A DNA stretch of 64,000 nucleotides from a virus. The notes below the pieces were generated by a model. The model searched no databases and had not been told where the DNA came from. It worked only from the letters and a program-made list of their open reading frames with translations. The translations under genes and the position numbers were made by a program. Location: positions 1 through 64,000 of the IMG/VR virus record IMGVR_UViG_3300029267_002252, one strand, 5' to 3'. Below are positions 1 through 7,410 of this stretch, in pieces (the stretch's first letter is position 1; each line of letters starts with the position of its first letter).

Positions 1-2
1 AC

Positions 3-743
3 TCAGTAAAGAATTTTGATGCGTTCTTTGAAGTTTTAGAAAAAGCGATTATACTGTATAAGATAACCGCTATCGTGACGACTCAAACACAGTTCCCGAC
101 TGAGCTGAAGGACAAGCATCCGCTTATTCAGTTCAAAGAGGGAGTTCAGTCAGCAGAATTTAAGGATATGCTGAGAAGAGCGCATGTGTTTTTTAGCTCG
201 TCACTACATGAGAGTTACTCACTGACTACTGTTGAAGCAGTATCGATGAATACTGTATGTATGCTTCCGGAGAAACCGTGGGTTGCTAACGGAATGTATT
301 CCGAATGCCCGTTCATCTATTCGATGAAGAAGAAGGACCATACAGTAGCTATGTTAAAGCGAATCAAGGAGGATTATCCAGTCGCTTTGAAGAAGCACGA
401 TGACTGGAGAAAGAGGTTCGTGAAGGAGCATGACCGTAAGGAGAACGTGAATCGGATGTACGGCATTATGAAGGATGCTATAAAGGACACGCTCTACTTT
501 CATGCAGATGTGGACAAGTTGTCCAGTATTCGAGACCAGTTGAAGAAGGAAGGAGCTGATACAGCTCATTTGAACCAGTTTATATCAAGGTATTTCGGGA
601 CAGCCGTGACGGATGTTGACCAGATTGGGTGCCCGAATAATTTGCTGATATATCCTGGACGTTATTGTTTTTACCGTACTTTGACTGACAACGGAATCGT
701 CGAGGACTTGTTCGACGGACCGGAAGTCATGTTTAGACTTTAA
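3..743 (+). CDS. glycosyltransferase (GT4-like), 3' part; 5' end outside window
   Basis: The reading frame is open from base 3 with no stop, so the gene begins upstream of the window; the GTG at 75 is an internal Val codon rather than a convincing start. About 246 residues are visible. The segment around FFSSSLHESYSLTTVEAVSM resembles the C-terminal nucleotide-sugar binding part of GT4 (group 1) glycosyltransferases, where a Glu in the E-[SA]-[FY] motif and a second Glu in the following EA motif contact the sugar donor. The tail (from about base 440) is not recognisable and is rich in charged residues. By family, it would transfer a sugar to DNA, a protein or a surface polymer; the acceptor cannot be read from the sequence. 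Phage enzymes of this class often modify phage DNA bases or host surface glycans. The fold assignment rests on one motif region. Confidence 0.6.
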   Translation, partial: SVKNFDAFFEVLEKAIILYKITAIVTTQTQFPTELKDKHPLIQFKEGVQSAEFKDMLRRAHVFFSSSLHESYSLTTVEAVSMNTVCMLPEKPWVANGMYSECPFIYSMKKKDHTVAMLKRIKEDYPVALKKHDDWRKRFVKEHDRKENVNRMYGIMKDAIKDTLYFHADVDKLSSIRDQLKKEGADTAHLNQFISRYFGTAVTDVDQIGCPNNLLIYPGRYCFYRTLTDNGIVEDLFDGPEVMFRL

Positions 744-757
744 TTATAGGGAGAGCG

Positions 758-1105
758 ATGAGCGACCCGATTATCGAAGAGCTTCGCGTATTCAAAAGGA
801 CTATGCCTGATGGACGAGTTGACTTGATTACTATGTTTATGCGTGTTGACCCGAAGAATCCTGTGACCCGCTATGTTGGACACACTGGATTAGCCCGTAT
901 GACGGATACTCCGATGGGCCCGGCTGAAATGAGTATGCCGATTGATTTCGACATACCCGCCAGATTTATCGAGGAAGCGTTTGAGAAGTTTGATGAGTTA
1001 GCAGACGAAGCGCAGAAAGACTTGAAACATAAGTTGGATAATCGAATCATACTGCCCGGAGAAATGCCTCCTGGTGGGCCGCCATCTTCTCCGTTTCGAG
1101 GATAA
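758..1105 (+). CDS. hypothetical protein, 115 aa
   Basis: ATG start with GGGAGA five bases upstream, 15 bases after the glycosyltransferase stop. The protein is soluble, has no signal peptide or membrane segment, and mixes acidic and basic residues. Its C-terminus is Pro/Gly-rich (PGEMPPGGPPSSPF). I recognise no family. It is probably co-transcribed with its neighbours, as only four bases separate it from the next start. Confidence 0.6.
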   Translation: MSDPIIEELRVFKRTMPDGRVDLITMFMRVDPKNPVTRYVGHTGLARMTDTPMGPAEMSMPIDFDIPARFIEEAFEKFDELADEAQKDLKHKLDNRIILPGEMPPGGPPSSPFRG

Positions 1106-1108
1106 TTT

Positions 1109-1927
1109 ATGAATATTAACACTGCATTTGAGAAAATGGGGGCGCGCGTAAAAGTTGAGCGCGTTTCCGATGATGTGCGGTGGGTACGTCGTACGCGCAT
1201 GGACGGGAATGTTGCTATGGATGTTCGCCGTGACCGCAAAGGAGAGTTCTTTGAAATTCTTCTTCGTGATGGAGTCGGAACTCAGATTCTTGACGTAAAA
1301 CCCAAAGACCGCCATCTTCTTATAATGGTTCGTGACCCGGAGAATCCTAAAGCGCGTTTTCTGTGTGGACACGATGAACGCCACTGGTTTACCGCAGCTA
1401 TTCCTGAGACTGCGGGAGCTTCTAACGTAGCAGAAGCTAAAGAAGCTTTGAAACCTGCTGCACTTCGCGAAATAGAAAATAAGCGCGGAGTAAAACGTAA
1501 AAACCGTCAGAAGCGTCATCGTAAAGCTGCCGGAGGAACCATTCATCGTCAGGGGGAGTTTACTTTTGTTCCCATGCCTGATATGGCTGTGAAGGATTGG
1601 CTCGTTCAGAAAAAGGAGCCTTTAGCTCAGCGCGGGAATCCGCATGTCGCTGATTTTTTGTATCGTACGGGAGGAACTACTCGTTACTTCCATACGAATT
1701 TTCCAGAAGGGGTAGATGTTCACAAGTATAATAAACTCGTGAAAGAGCGCGACGAAAGAGCGCGCGGAAGATGGGACCAGCGTACTACTGGAATGCGTGC
1801 GTTTGTGAAAGGGAAAATCCGTCACATCGAACACGCTACTGTAGACCTGGGGAATATTTGGCACGAAGTAATTGTGAATACGGAAGCTCTTTCTATTTCT
1901 CGTTCTAACGTTGTTTTTATGGATTGA
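1109..1927 (+). CDS. hypothetical basic protein, 272 aa
   Basis: Starts at ATG 1109, three bases after the previous stop, with a weak GAGGA upstream. The protein is rich in Arg and Lys throughout, most strikingly at residues 128-148 (KRGVKRKNRQKRHRK region), which suggests nucleic-acid or other polyanion binding. No membrane segment or known catalytic motif is visible. The C-terminal third (THFNL-like stretches, HIEHATVDLGNIW) looks globular. Function unknown; nucleic-acid binding is an inference from composition only. Confidence 0.6.
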   Translation: MNINTAFEKMGARVKVERVSDDVRWVRRTRMDGNVAMDVRRDRKGEFFEILLRDGVGTQILDVKPKDRHLLIMVRDPENPKARFLCGHDERHWFTAAIPETAGASNVAEAKEALKPAALREIENKRGVKRKNRQKRHRKAAGGTIHRQGEFTFVPMPDMAVKDWLVQKKEPLAQRGNPHVADFLYRTGGTTRYFHTNFPEGVDVHKYNKLVKERDERARGRWDQRTTGMRAFVKGKIRHIEHATVDLGNIWHEVIVNTEALSISRSNVVFMD

Positions 1928-1930
1928 CCT

Positions 1931-2275
1931 ATGGAAGGACCTGGACCTCGGAATAGACCTGAACTGGAAGAATATATTGTTTGGAGCAAACAGAATATTC
2001 GCATTAAAACCGAGCCGGGATTCTTCAAAGGATATCTTGACTGGGTGGAGGCGCACATGGAAGAACTTAAAGACCATGTGCGTCCCACCGGTTGCACTGA
2101 CGCAGTTATTATAATACTTGCTTATGAGTATTATAAGGAGCATCAGATTGACCTCGAAAATAAAGCAAACATGCTGCCTTGTATTGTGCAGAGTATATTG
2201 ATAGACCATATTGAAAAATGTAAGTTACGGTGCTTGATGTATCGCACTTGTTTTGAAGGAGAATTACCATGTTGA
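1931..2275 (+). CDS. hypothetical protein, 114 aa
   Basis: ATG 1931 follows the previous stop by three bases; its last codons overlap the start of the nicotinamidase gene (ATGTTGA), implying translational coupling. The protein is mildly acidic and mostly helical by composition, with four Cys in the C-terminal half (CTD, PCIV, KCK, RTCF). No family recognised. Its coupling to pncA makes it worth considering with the NAD genes, but nothing in its sequence shows an enzymatic role. Confidence 0.55.
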   Translation: MEGPGPRNRPELEEYIVWSKQNIRIKTEPGFFKGYLDWVEAHMEELKDHVRPTGCTDAVIIILAYEYYKEHQIDLENKANMLPCIVQSILIDHIEKCKLRCLMYRTCFEGELPC

Positions 2276-2847
2276 TTTTTGTAGACGTGGATACTCAGAG
2301 AGATTTTATGAATGAGGGAGGAGCACTATATGTTCCGAATGCCGAATCTATAAAACCAGCTCTTAAGCGACTGAATGATTATGCTGTCGAGAAAGGCATT
2401 AAGGTTGTGAAGACAATGGACGTTCATTTTGGAACTCCTGCGTATAAAGACGTTGAGGGTGAGCTTGAGGTCAATGGCGGACCGTTTCCTGAGCATTGCA
2501 TGTGCGGAACAGCGGGAGCGAAGTCTATTCAGGAAACTAAGAATAACGACGCAGATATATTCCGCAAGAATACGTACGACGTGTTTGCTGAGAAGGGCGG
2601 CAACGATGAGATTGTCAAATATCTTAAGGATAAGAAAGTCTCTTCAGCCGTTGTTTACGGAGTAGCGACCGATTACTGCGTGAAATCTGCTGTACTCGGA
2701 CTCCTGGAACGTGGAATCGAAGTCACTGTAGTTCGCGATGCTATTGCCGGAGTGGATGAAAAGAGTTCTGACGAAGCTCTTCAGGAGATGGAAGAAAAAG
2801 GAGCCGTAATCGCAGAGCTGGAAGCAGTCACCAAAGGAGAAGAGTAA
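2269..2847 (+). CDS. pncA: nicotinamidase (isochorismatase-like cysteine hydrolase)
   Basis: Deamidates nicotinamide to nicotinate and ammonia, the first step of deamidating NAD salvage; cytosolic. The 192 residues match the family length. The catalytic triad is visible: Asp8 in the D-x-Q-x-D-F motif (DTQRDF), Lys100 in FRKNTYD, and the nucleophile Cys137 in GVATDYCV, which also shows the cis-peptide V-A-T-D signature. Probable metal ligands are Asp51 and His53 (DVHF) and His76 (PEHC), followed by the CGTAGA segment typical of nicotinamidases. Start ATG 2269 has GAAGGAG seven bases upstream and overlaps the end of the preceding gene. The stop overlaps the start of nadE (taATG), so the two are probably translated together. 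A general isochorismatase-family amidase is possible, but the motif set and the nadE/pncB neighbours favour nicotinamidase. Confidence 0.88.
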   Translation: MLIFVDVDTQRDFMNEGGALYVPNAESIKPALKRLNDYAVEKGIKVVKTMDVHFGTPAYKDVEGELEVNGGPFPEHCMCGTAGAKSIQETKNNDADIFRKNTYDVFAEKGGNDEIVKYLKDKKVSSAVVYGVATDYCVKSAVLGLLERGIEVTVVRDAIAGVDEKSSDEALQEMEEKGAVIAELEAVTKGEE

Positions 2848-3584
2848 TGCAATGTGAGAAAGTAGCCGATACCATTCAGCGATGGATGAGGGAGCGAGTA
2901 ACAAAAGCAGGAGCACGGGGAGTCGTAGTCGGAGTGAGTGGTGGAATAGACTCTGCTGTTACTGCCGTCCTATGTAAGCGCGAGTTTGACGAAAATGTGA
3001 CCGGGCTGATAATGCCGTGCGAGTCTTTGGATGATGATGGGATTGACGCAGCTACGCTGTGCAGTACGTTTGCCATCTATTCCGAAGTAGTGGAACTCGG
3101 AGATACGTATAATAGTATGCTCAAGCTGTTCCCGGAAACGTTTGATTGTAAGCTTGCCAGAGCAAATCTGAAATCGCGTCTTCGTATGTGTGCCCTGTAT
3201 TACGTTGCAAACACTTGCAATTATCTTGTAGCCGGGACGAGCAATCTGACTGAGATAGAACTCGGGTATTATACGAAATATGGGGATGGGGGAGTTGACA
3301 TCGAACCTATTGGAAGTCTATATAAGACTCATGTTCGAAAGTTTGCTGAGCATCTCGGAGTTCCCGAGCGAATCCTCACAAAAGCACCTTCAGCCGGATT
3401 ATGGGAAGGGCAGACGGATGAGAAGGAAATCGGAATGACGTATACTCAGATGGATAGGGCGCTAGCAGGAATTGATTGCCAGGATGGGACATTATCGAAG
3501 CGCATGTTGCAGAGCCAACATAAGCGTCAGATGCCTCCGTGTTGTTTTGTTGATGAGAAACTTTTAGGAAGGGTGGACGAGTAA
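2847..3584 (+). CDS. nadE: NAD(+) synthetase, ammonia-dependent type
   Basis: Catalyses ATP-dependent amidation of nicotinate adenine dinucleotide to NAD, the last step of the Preiss-Handler pathway. At 245 residues it lacks a glutaminase domain, so it should use free ammonia, which the neighbouring nicotinamidase also releases. The N-type ATP pyrophosphatase loop SGGIDS lies at residues 31-36. The NAD-synthetase signature GTSNLTEIELGYYTKYGDGG lies at about 130-150, and the later K-x-PSAGLW-x-GQTDE segment closes the substrate pocket in the family. Start ATG overlaps the pncA stop; the RBS AAGGAG lies inside the end of pncA. The last Asp-Glu codons run straight into the next gene (taATG). All motif positions look intact, so I expect an active enzyme. 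Confidence 0.93.
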   Translation: MQCEKVADTIQRWMRERVTKAGARGVVVGVSGGIDSAVTAVLCKREFDENVTGLIMPCESLDDDGIDAATLCSTFAIYSEVVELGDTYNSMLKLFPETFDCKLARANLKSRLRMCALYYVANTCNYLVAGTSNLTEIELGYYTKYGDGGVDIEPIGSLYKTHVRKFAEHLGVPERILTKAPSAGLWEGQTDEKEIGMTYTQMDRALAGIDCQDGTLSKRMLQSQHKRQMPPCCFVDEKLLGRVDE

Positions 3585-3979
3585 TGGAGAAAGTAGTACT
3601 GCCCGAGAGACTTCCTGATGAGACTACTCTCGGAGAGAAGTATAAACCTGCTATGTCGATAATGGACCAAGCTACTGCTGACGAGTATTTCGAAGTGCTT
3701 GTCGAACATACTATGCGAATAGCTGGAAAATCCAGAGTAGAAGCTGAGAGCATAGAGCGGAAAAATCTTGGATACGTAGCGGGATATTATGGCCATGAAG
3801 TACGTCTTCGTGTGGAGAAATTATTTATGTGCCAGCATCCGATGCTAGGGCGTGCATCTGACGGAAGACCTACTCCGGAAGAAGCGTTTGATGCCGGAGT
3901 ACGTTGGGCGGAGCGCCAGAAGAGCGGGAACAAAGTGGAAGCTAACGGGGAATGGTTTAACGACGGAAAAGGAATGTAG
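3584..3979 (+). CDS. hypothetical protein coupled to nadE, 131 aa
   Basis: Start overlaps the nadE stop (taATG). The protein is soluble, with a predicted helical centre (ATADEYFEVLVEHTMRIA, SRVEAESIERKNLGYVAGYYG) and a short conserved-looking HPMLGRASDGRPTPEEAFDAG stretch near the C-terminus. I do not recognise an enzyme family. In particular there is no nucleotidyltransferase motif (G-x-F-x-P-x-H-x-G-H) that would make it the missing NadD. Tight coupling to nadE suggests joint expression rather than proving a joint function. Confidence 0.6.
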   Translation: MEKVVLPERLPDETTLGEKYKPAMSIMDQATADEYFEVLVEHTMRIAGKSRVEAESIERKNLGYVAGYYGHEVRLRVEKLFMCQHPMLGRASDGRPTPEEAFDAGVRWAERQKSGNKVEANGEWFNDGKGM

Positions 3980-3980
3980 T

Positions 3981-4259
3981 ATGGATATCATTATTCATGC
4001 CAAGCCGGAGGTAGTGGAACATAAGACGGCTTCTGATATTTATGAGTGTTGGTGGGACGTGTCGGGAACGCCCCGCCAGTTATTTGAGTATGATAAAGTT
4101 ATGTTTGCGTATAAAGGGAGAGTACATGCTGAAGGGGAAGTTATAAGCATCGAGCCTGGACGTATTGTAATGGAGCCGTTAAAGAAAGTAGATTATAAAG
4201 CTCCGACTAAGCCTCCCACTCGTGGATTTAAGTATGTGCGGGAGAATGGTGATGAGTGA
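3981..4259 (+). CDS. hypothetical small beta protein, 92 aa (possible PUA/ASCH-like fold)
   Basis: ATG 3981 directly follows the previous stop with AAAGGAA upstream; the open frame extends further 5' but that part overlaps the preceding gene and is a shadow. The middle (DKVMFAYKGRVHAEGEVISI) has the alternating pattern of a small beta barrel, resembling the region of PUA/EVE/ASCH-type domains in which a strand pair reads D-x-V-x-F-x-Y-x-G-x-x-x-G-x-A-x-V. This similarity is by eye and weak. Overlaps the next gene by the last codons (gATGAgtga). Confidence 0.5.
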   Translation: MDIIIHAKPEVVEHKTASDIYECWWDVSGTPRQLFEYDKVMFAYKGRVHAEGEVISIEPGRIVMEPLKKVDYKAPTKPPTRGFKYVRENGDE

Positions 4260-4527
4260 GGACCGGACTGCTGGAGAAAGCAGTGAAAATTACGATAAGC
4301 TTTTTGATGATTTTGAGGAAATCATGGCAAAGTCGTATCATGCGATTACTGATGAGGATGAGCTTCGGGATTTTTTCGAATCGATACGCGGCTCAGCCGT
4401 AGCAGCGATTCAGATGCTCGATGACCGTAGTCATATGGATGATGAGGATGATGAGCTGAATCCGGATGATTACGACCCGACTGAAAATCCTCTTGACCCT
4501 AATGATATTATTGATGAAGATTATTAA
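4252..4527 (+). CDS. hypothetical very acidic protein, 91 aa
   Basis: Start chosen at ATG 4252 because GGGAG lies seven bases upstream and the start overlaps the previous stop; an upstream ATG at 4246 is too close to that RBS. The protein is strongly acidic, and its C-terminal third is almost all Asp/Glu/Asn/Pro (MDDEDDELNPDDYDP). Small acidic phage proteins are sometimes DNA mimics or inhibitors of host nucleases and polymerases; here that is only a possibility from composition. No family recognised. Confidence 0.55.
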   Translation: MSEDRTAGESSENYDKLFDDFEEIMAKSYHAITDEDELRDFFESIRGSAVAAIQMLDDRSHMDDEDDELNPDDYDPTENPLDPNDIIDEDY

Positions 4528-4715
4528 TGTTTATCTGCGAGAAGTGTTGCATTGAGAACGGAGTAGATACGTTCTGGTTTATAATGCCGAACGTATCAGT
4601 TGGGCTGTGCGAGTCGTGCAGGAAGACGAAGCCGTGCATAGATTATCACGGTGATTTTCATAGAGCCGAAGAACCGAAAAAGAAGTGGTTCGATAATGAG
4701 AGGAGCGTAGACTAG
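4527..4715 (+). CDS. small Cys-rich (zinc-finger-like) protein, 62 aa
   Basis: ATG overlaps the previous stop (taATG). Two Cys pairs, CEKC at residues 4-7 and CESC at 28-31, are spaced as in treble-clef or zinc-ribbon mini-domains; an extra Cys and His follow (CIDYHGDFH). The C-terminus is charged. Probable zinc-binding protein of unknown role, perhaps nucleic-acid or protein binding. Confidence 0.5.
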   Translation: MFICEKCCIENGVDTFWFIMPNVSVGLCESCRKTKPCIDYHGDFHRAEEPKKKWFDNERSVD

Positions 4716-5329
4716 TGGCTAGAGGAAATACGACGATACCGTCACTGTATACGGCAGAAGAGGTGTGTGCAAAATTGCCAAAAGGATTAAAAGATTTTAT
4801 TAGCCCTTCTCGACTAGTAGAGTTAGCGGAACAAGGTTTTGCGCCATGTGTTAAGGTTGACATTCATCCAGAGCCCGTGTTTGAGTTGAGGGCGATTCGA
4901 GATTGGATAAAAGTTAACATGATTCACCATTACAAAGGTTCTCCGTTACCGCCTAATTGTATACAGGTTATTACGAATAATCCAAGAAGCTTAGTGCCGA
5001 CTGATTTACCTTATGGGATACAGCCGTTATTTGAGTGTTTGAAAGAATATCCGTTAGGGTATTTTCCTCCGTGCGTTTATTTTCTTGTGCGCGATAAGTT
5101 AATAGTGTATGTTGGTCAGACTACGTCGCTGCCTACGCGTATAGAGAGGCATCGTGAAGATAAGGATTTTAATTATGTATTTTATATGCATGTCCCGAAA
5201 ACTAGACTAGACGCAGTGGAATCTGCTTTTATAAAATATTTTAAGCCAGAATATAACGACCCGCGAAGCTACGCGAAAGAGCCTGATATGGGAGTTATTA
5301 ATGAATTTTTGAGTGTAGGTAGTGAGTAA
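4715..5329 (+). CDS. GIY-YIG nuclease domain protein with N-terminal HTH-like region
   Basis: GTG start overlapping the previous stop (taGTG), with AGGAG upstream. The C-terminal half holds a GIY-YIG core: VYFL at residues 121-124 and YVGQT at 132-136 stand for the two tripeptides, Arg142 and His146 follow at the catalytic positions, and Glu169 (DAVESAFIKYF) is the metal-binding Glu, ending with the usual F-x-P-x-Y-N. The N-terminal 65 residues (YTAEEVCAKL ... FELRAIRDWI) read like an excisionase/MerR-type helix-turn-helix, so it probably cleaves DNA at chosen sites. It could be a free-standing homing endonuclease, a DNA-repair nuclease or a host-DNA degrading enzyme; it sits between genes rather than inside one. 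Confidence 0.72.
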   Translation: MARGNTTIPSLYTAEEVCAKLPKGLKDFISPSRLVELAEQGFAPCVKVDIHPEPVFELRAIRDWIKVNMIHHYKGSPLPPNCIQVITNNPRSLVPTDLPYGIQPLFECLKEYPLGYFPPCVYFLVRDKLIVYVGQTTSLPTRIERHREDKDFNYVFYMHVPKTRLDAVESAFIKYFKPEYNDPRSYAKEPDMGVINEFLSVGSE

Positions 5330-5727
5330 TGGATAACAGAGTATTTAATGTCAACGGGACCGGAGACGAACTTCTACTCCAAACGTTGAAGCTCGCGTTT
5401 GCTCAGGAGGGGCGGAACACGACTGCTAATGCGTGGAGGGAAACTAAGAAGCATGGACTCATTTTATGCTGGACTATTCCGGATTCAAGTCCGGAGAATT
5501 ATAACCAGTTCCCGTCAGAGCTTACCGCAGAGGAAGTGTTTCCCGCAGTTAAGAAGTATCTTGAAAAAGCCGAGGATATCGAGATGAAGGATTGGGACGC
5601 GAATGCTGACCATGACGGAAGCAACGAACTCGGATGGAGAGTTTATTGCGAGGACTGGGGGCATGTTGATGACGATTTTTATGCTATCGTTGCTATAAAG
5701 CCCGCCTATATGTGGTACGGGAAATAA
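5329..5727 (+). CDS. hypothetical protein, 132 aa
   Basis: ATG overlaps the stop of the GIY-YIG gene. The protein is acidic with many Trp and Tyr (ENELGWRVYCEDWGHVDDDFYAI; NAWRETKKHGLILCW). It shows an alpha/beta mix with no transmembrane segment or catalytic signature that I recognise. Confidence 0.55.
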   Translation: MDNRVFNVNGTGDELLLQTLKLAFAQEGRNTTANAWRETKKHGLILCWTIPDSSPENYNQFPSELTAEEVFPAVKKYLEKAEDIEMKDWDANADHDGSNELGWRVYCEDWGHVDDDFYAIVAIKPAYMWYGK

Positions 5728-5728
5728 G

Positions 5729-6100
5729 ATGGGAAGTTTTGCCTCATGGAAGTTGCGGAATGCGCGACGTTCTGCGAAGTGCCGCGTCCTCAAGCTTGTC
5801 GAGATATTGTTGAATGACGATGAGCGTATGCAGCAGTTGACTGAGATGTGCTTCACTGCTTTGGAATGTATCGAGGACCCGATATGCGGGAACTGCGGGA
5901 AGCACAAAAGCGAACATCATTTTGAAAACGAGATATTTTGTTTTACAGATACGACAGGAGATATATTTACTGACGAGCCACACGATTATCGTCTGATTGA
6001 TTTTATAGAACACTTTTATCCGGAACAGCATGCTCAGTACATCAAAGAGTGGAAAAGGATGCACGGACATTTAGGAGAAGAAGATGCCAGTGATACGTAG
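5729..6100 (+). CDS. hypothetical protein with Cys/His metal-binding knuckle, 123 aa
   Basis: ATG 5729 follows the previous stop by one base. Central segment ICGNCGKHKSEHHFEN carries C-x2-C plus three His, suggesting a small zinc site. The N-terminus is basic and helical, the C-terminus acidic and aromatic. Overlaps the pncB start by 17 bases, so it is probably translationally coupled to pncB. Function unknown. Confidence 0.52.
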   Translation: MGSFASWKLRNARRSAKCRVLKLVEILLNDDERMQQLTEMCFTALECIEDPICGNCGKHKSEHHFENEIFCFTDTTGDIFTDEPHDYRLIDFIEHFYPEQHAQYIKEWKRMHGHLGEEDASDT

Positions 6101-7262
6101 TTTACTAGATACCGATTTATATAAACTCACAATGATGCAGTTTGCTTTGCATCAGTGCCCTGACGTATACGTGAAGTATGCGTTTAAGTGCCGGACTGAG
6201 GGAGTGGATTTTTCTCCTATTAAAGCCCGGATACAGGACGAGATAAATTACATGAATCGTCTGAGCTTCAAGGAAGATGAGTTGATGTATCTCCGTGACC
6301 TGAGATTTATGAAGCGCGATTTTATTGATTTCCTCAGAACGTTCAAGCTTCATTCAAGATATGTACACATCAGCGATTCTGATTCGGAAGGACTCAGCAT
6401 TATTGTCGAAGGGCCGTGGGTGCAGACTATTTTGTATGAGATTTATATTCTACGTACAGTTAATGCGTTATATTTTGACAACCTTTGTTCTTCTAAAGAC
6501 CGCAACGAGTTATTTAAGGAGGGGGAGAAGAAGCTGTCAGCCAGTCTATCGAACATACAGACGATGAAGGGAGTCAGTTTTGCTGATTTCGGAACGCGAC
6601 GCGCATTCTCTCCGGAATGGCATGCGCGCGTTATAAAGTTGCTGACTCAGCCTGAGATATTCCCCGGATTTATTGGGACGAGTAACGTCCTATTTGCAAA
6701 GGAGTACGGACTTAAGCCTATCGGAACGATGGCGCATGAAGTATTCCAAGTATGCCAAGCATTGACGAAGCCGGAATGGAGCCAGCGGTACGCGCTCCAG
6801 ACGTGGGCTGACGAGTATCGTGGCGACCTGGGGATTGCTTTGTCGGACACCCTAGGATTGCAGAAATTCCTCAAAGACTTCGACATGTATTTTGCAAAGC
6901 TGTTCGATGGAGTTCGTCAGGATTCCGGGAGCCCAACTGACTGGGTAGAGAAAGTCATCCGTCATTACGAAGATATGGGAATCGACCCCACAACGAAGAG
7001 CGCTGTATTCAGTGATGGATTGGATTTCAAGAATGTTGCCAAGATTCATACCTATGTCCGGGGACGTATAAAAGATGCTTATGGAGTTGGGACTCATTTG
7101 ACAAACAACCTCGGGCCAGAACCGATTCAGATTGTAATGAAAGTTATTGAAGCCGGCAGAGACCCCGAGAATCTTCAGCCTGTAGCAAAGCTGTCCGATT
7201 CTACGGGGAAGGAGATGTGTCGGGATAAGGATTATGTGGACTATTTGAAGAAAGTGATATGA
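6084..7262 (+). CDS. pncB: nicotinate phosphoribosyltransferase
   Basis: Joins nicotinate and PRPP to make nicotinate mononucleotide, the committed step of the Preiss-Handler route, fed by the nicotinamidase encoded 3.2 kb upstream. The 392 residues match PncB length. Visible family blocks are: N-terminal LLDTDLYKLTMMQFAL; FGTRRAFSPEWH; GTSNVLFAKEYG; GTMAHEV with the His that is phosphorylated in ATP-coupled members; LSDTLG; and the phosphoribosyl loop FDGVRQDSGSP, where most homologues have DSGDP. The C-terminal LSDSTGKEMC resembles the family's KLSD segment. ATG 6084 has AGGAGAAG upstream. The stop TGA overlaps the ATG of the next small gene. No truncation is seen. No NadD (nicotinate mononucleotide adenylyltransferase) is visible in the window, so that step would need the host enzyme or a gene elsewhere. 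Confidence 0.92.
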   Translation: MPVIRSLLDTDLYKLTMMQFALHQCPDVYVKYAFKCRTEGVDFSPIKARIQDEINYMNRLSFKEDELMYLRDLRFMKRDFIDFLRTFKLHSRYVHISDSDSEGLSIIVEGPWVQTILYEIYILRTVNALYFDNLCSSKDRNELFKEGEKKLSASLSNIQTMKGVSFADFGTRRAFSPEWHARVIKLLTQPEIFPGFIGTSNVLFAKEYGLKPIGTMAHEVFQVCQALTKPEWSQRYALQTWADEYRGDLGIALSDTLGLQKFLKDFDMYFAKLFDGVRQDSGSPTDWVEKVIRHYEDMGIDPTTKSAVFSDGLDFKNVAKIHTYVRGRIKDAYGVGTHLTNNLGPEPIQIVMKVIEAGRDPENLQPVAKLSDSTGKEMCRDKDYVDYLKKVI

Positions 7263-7408
7263 TGGGCGGATTACAGAAAACGTTAGCTGAGGGGCTCAGG
7301 GAAATTCTTGACAAGGTCGAATCGGGAGCGTATGGAAAGGACGACGACATTAACGTTGAAGCTGTCGAGGAAGATATCGAAGACGTTATGTGGGACGTCA
7401 AGGATTAG
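7262..7408 (+). CDS. small hypothetical acidic protein, 48 aa
   Basis: Short frame whose ATG overlaps the pncB TGA (aTGATGg). It encodes a 48-residue acidic helical peptide (MGGLQKTLAEGLREILDKVE ... DVMWDVKD). Without it there would be a 150-base gap in an otherwise gapless operon, which supports it being real. Function unknown. Confidence 0.5.
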   Translation: MGGLQKTLAEGLREILDKVESGAYGKDDDINVEAVEEDIEDVMWDVKD

Positions 7409-7410
7409 TC

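Noticed and set aside
3584-3979. Idea that the gene after nadE is the missing NadD
   Set aside because: No G-x-F-x-P-x-H-x-G-H or I-S-S-T-x-x-R nucleotidyltransferase motifs are present, and the protein is too short.
3852-3980. N-terminal extension of the 92-aa gene at 3981
   Set aside because: It overlaps the end of the preceding gene in another frame and lacks an RBS; ATG 3981 has one and follows the previous stop.
7308-7336. TTGACA-17-TATGGA promoter-like sequence
   Set aside because: It lies inside the 48-aa coding frame, its -10 is poor, and there is no gap or structure suggesting a new transcript start.
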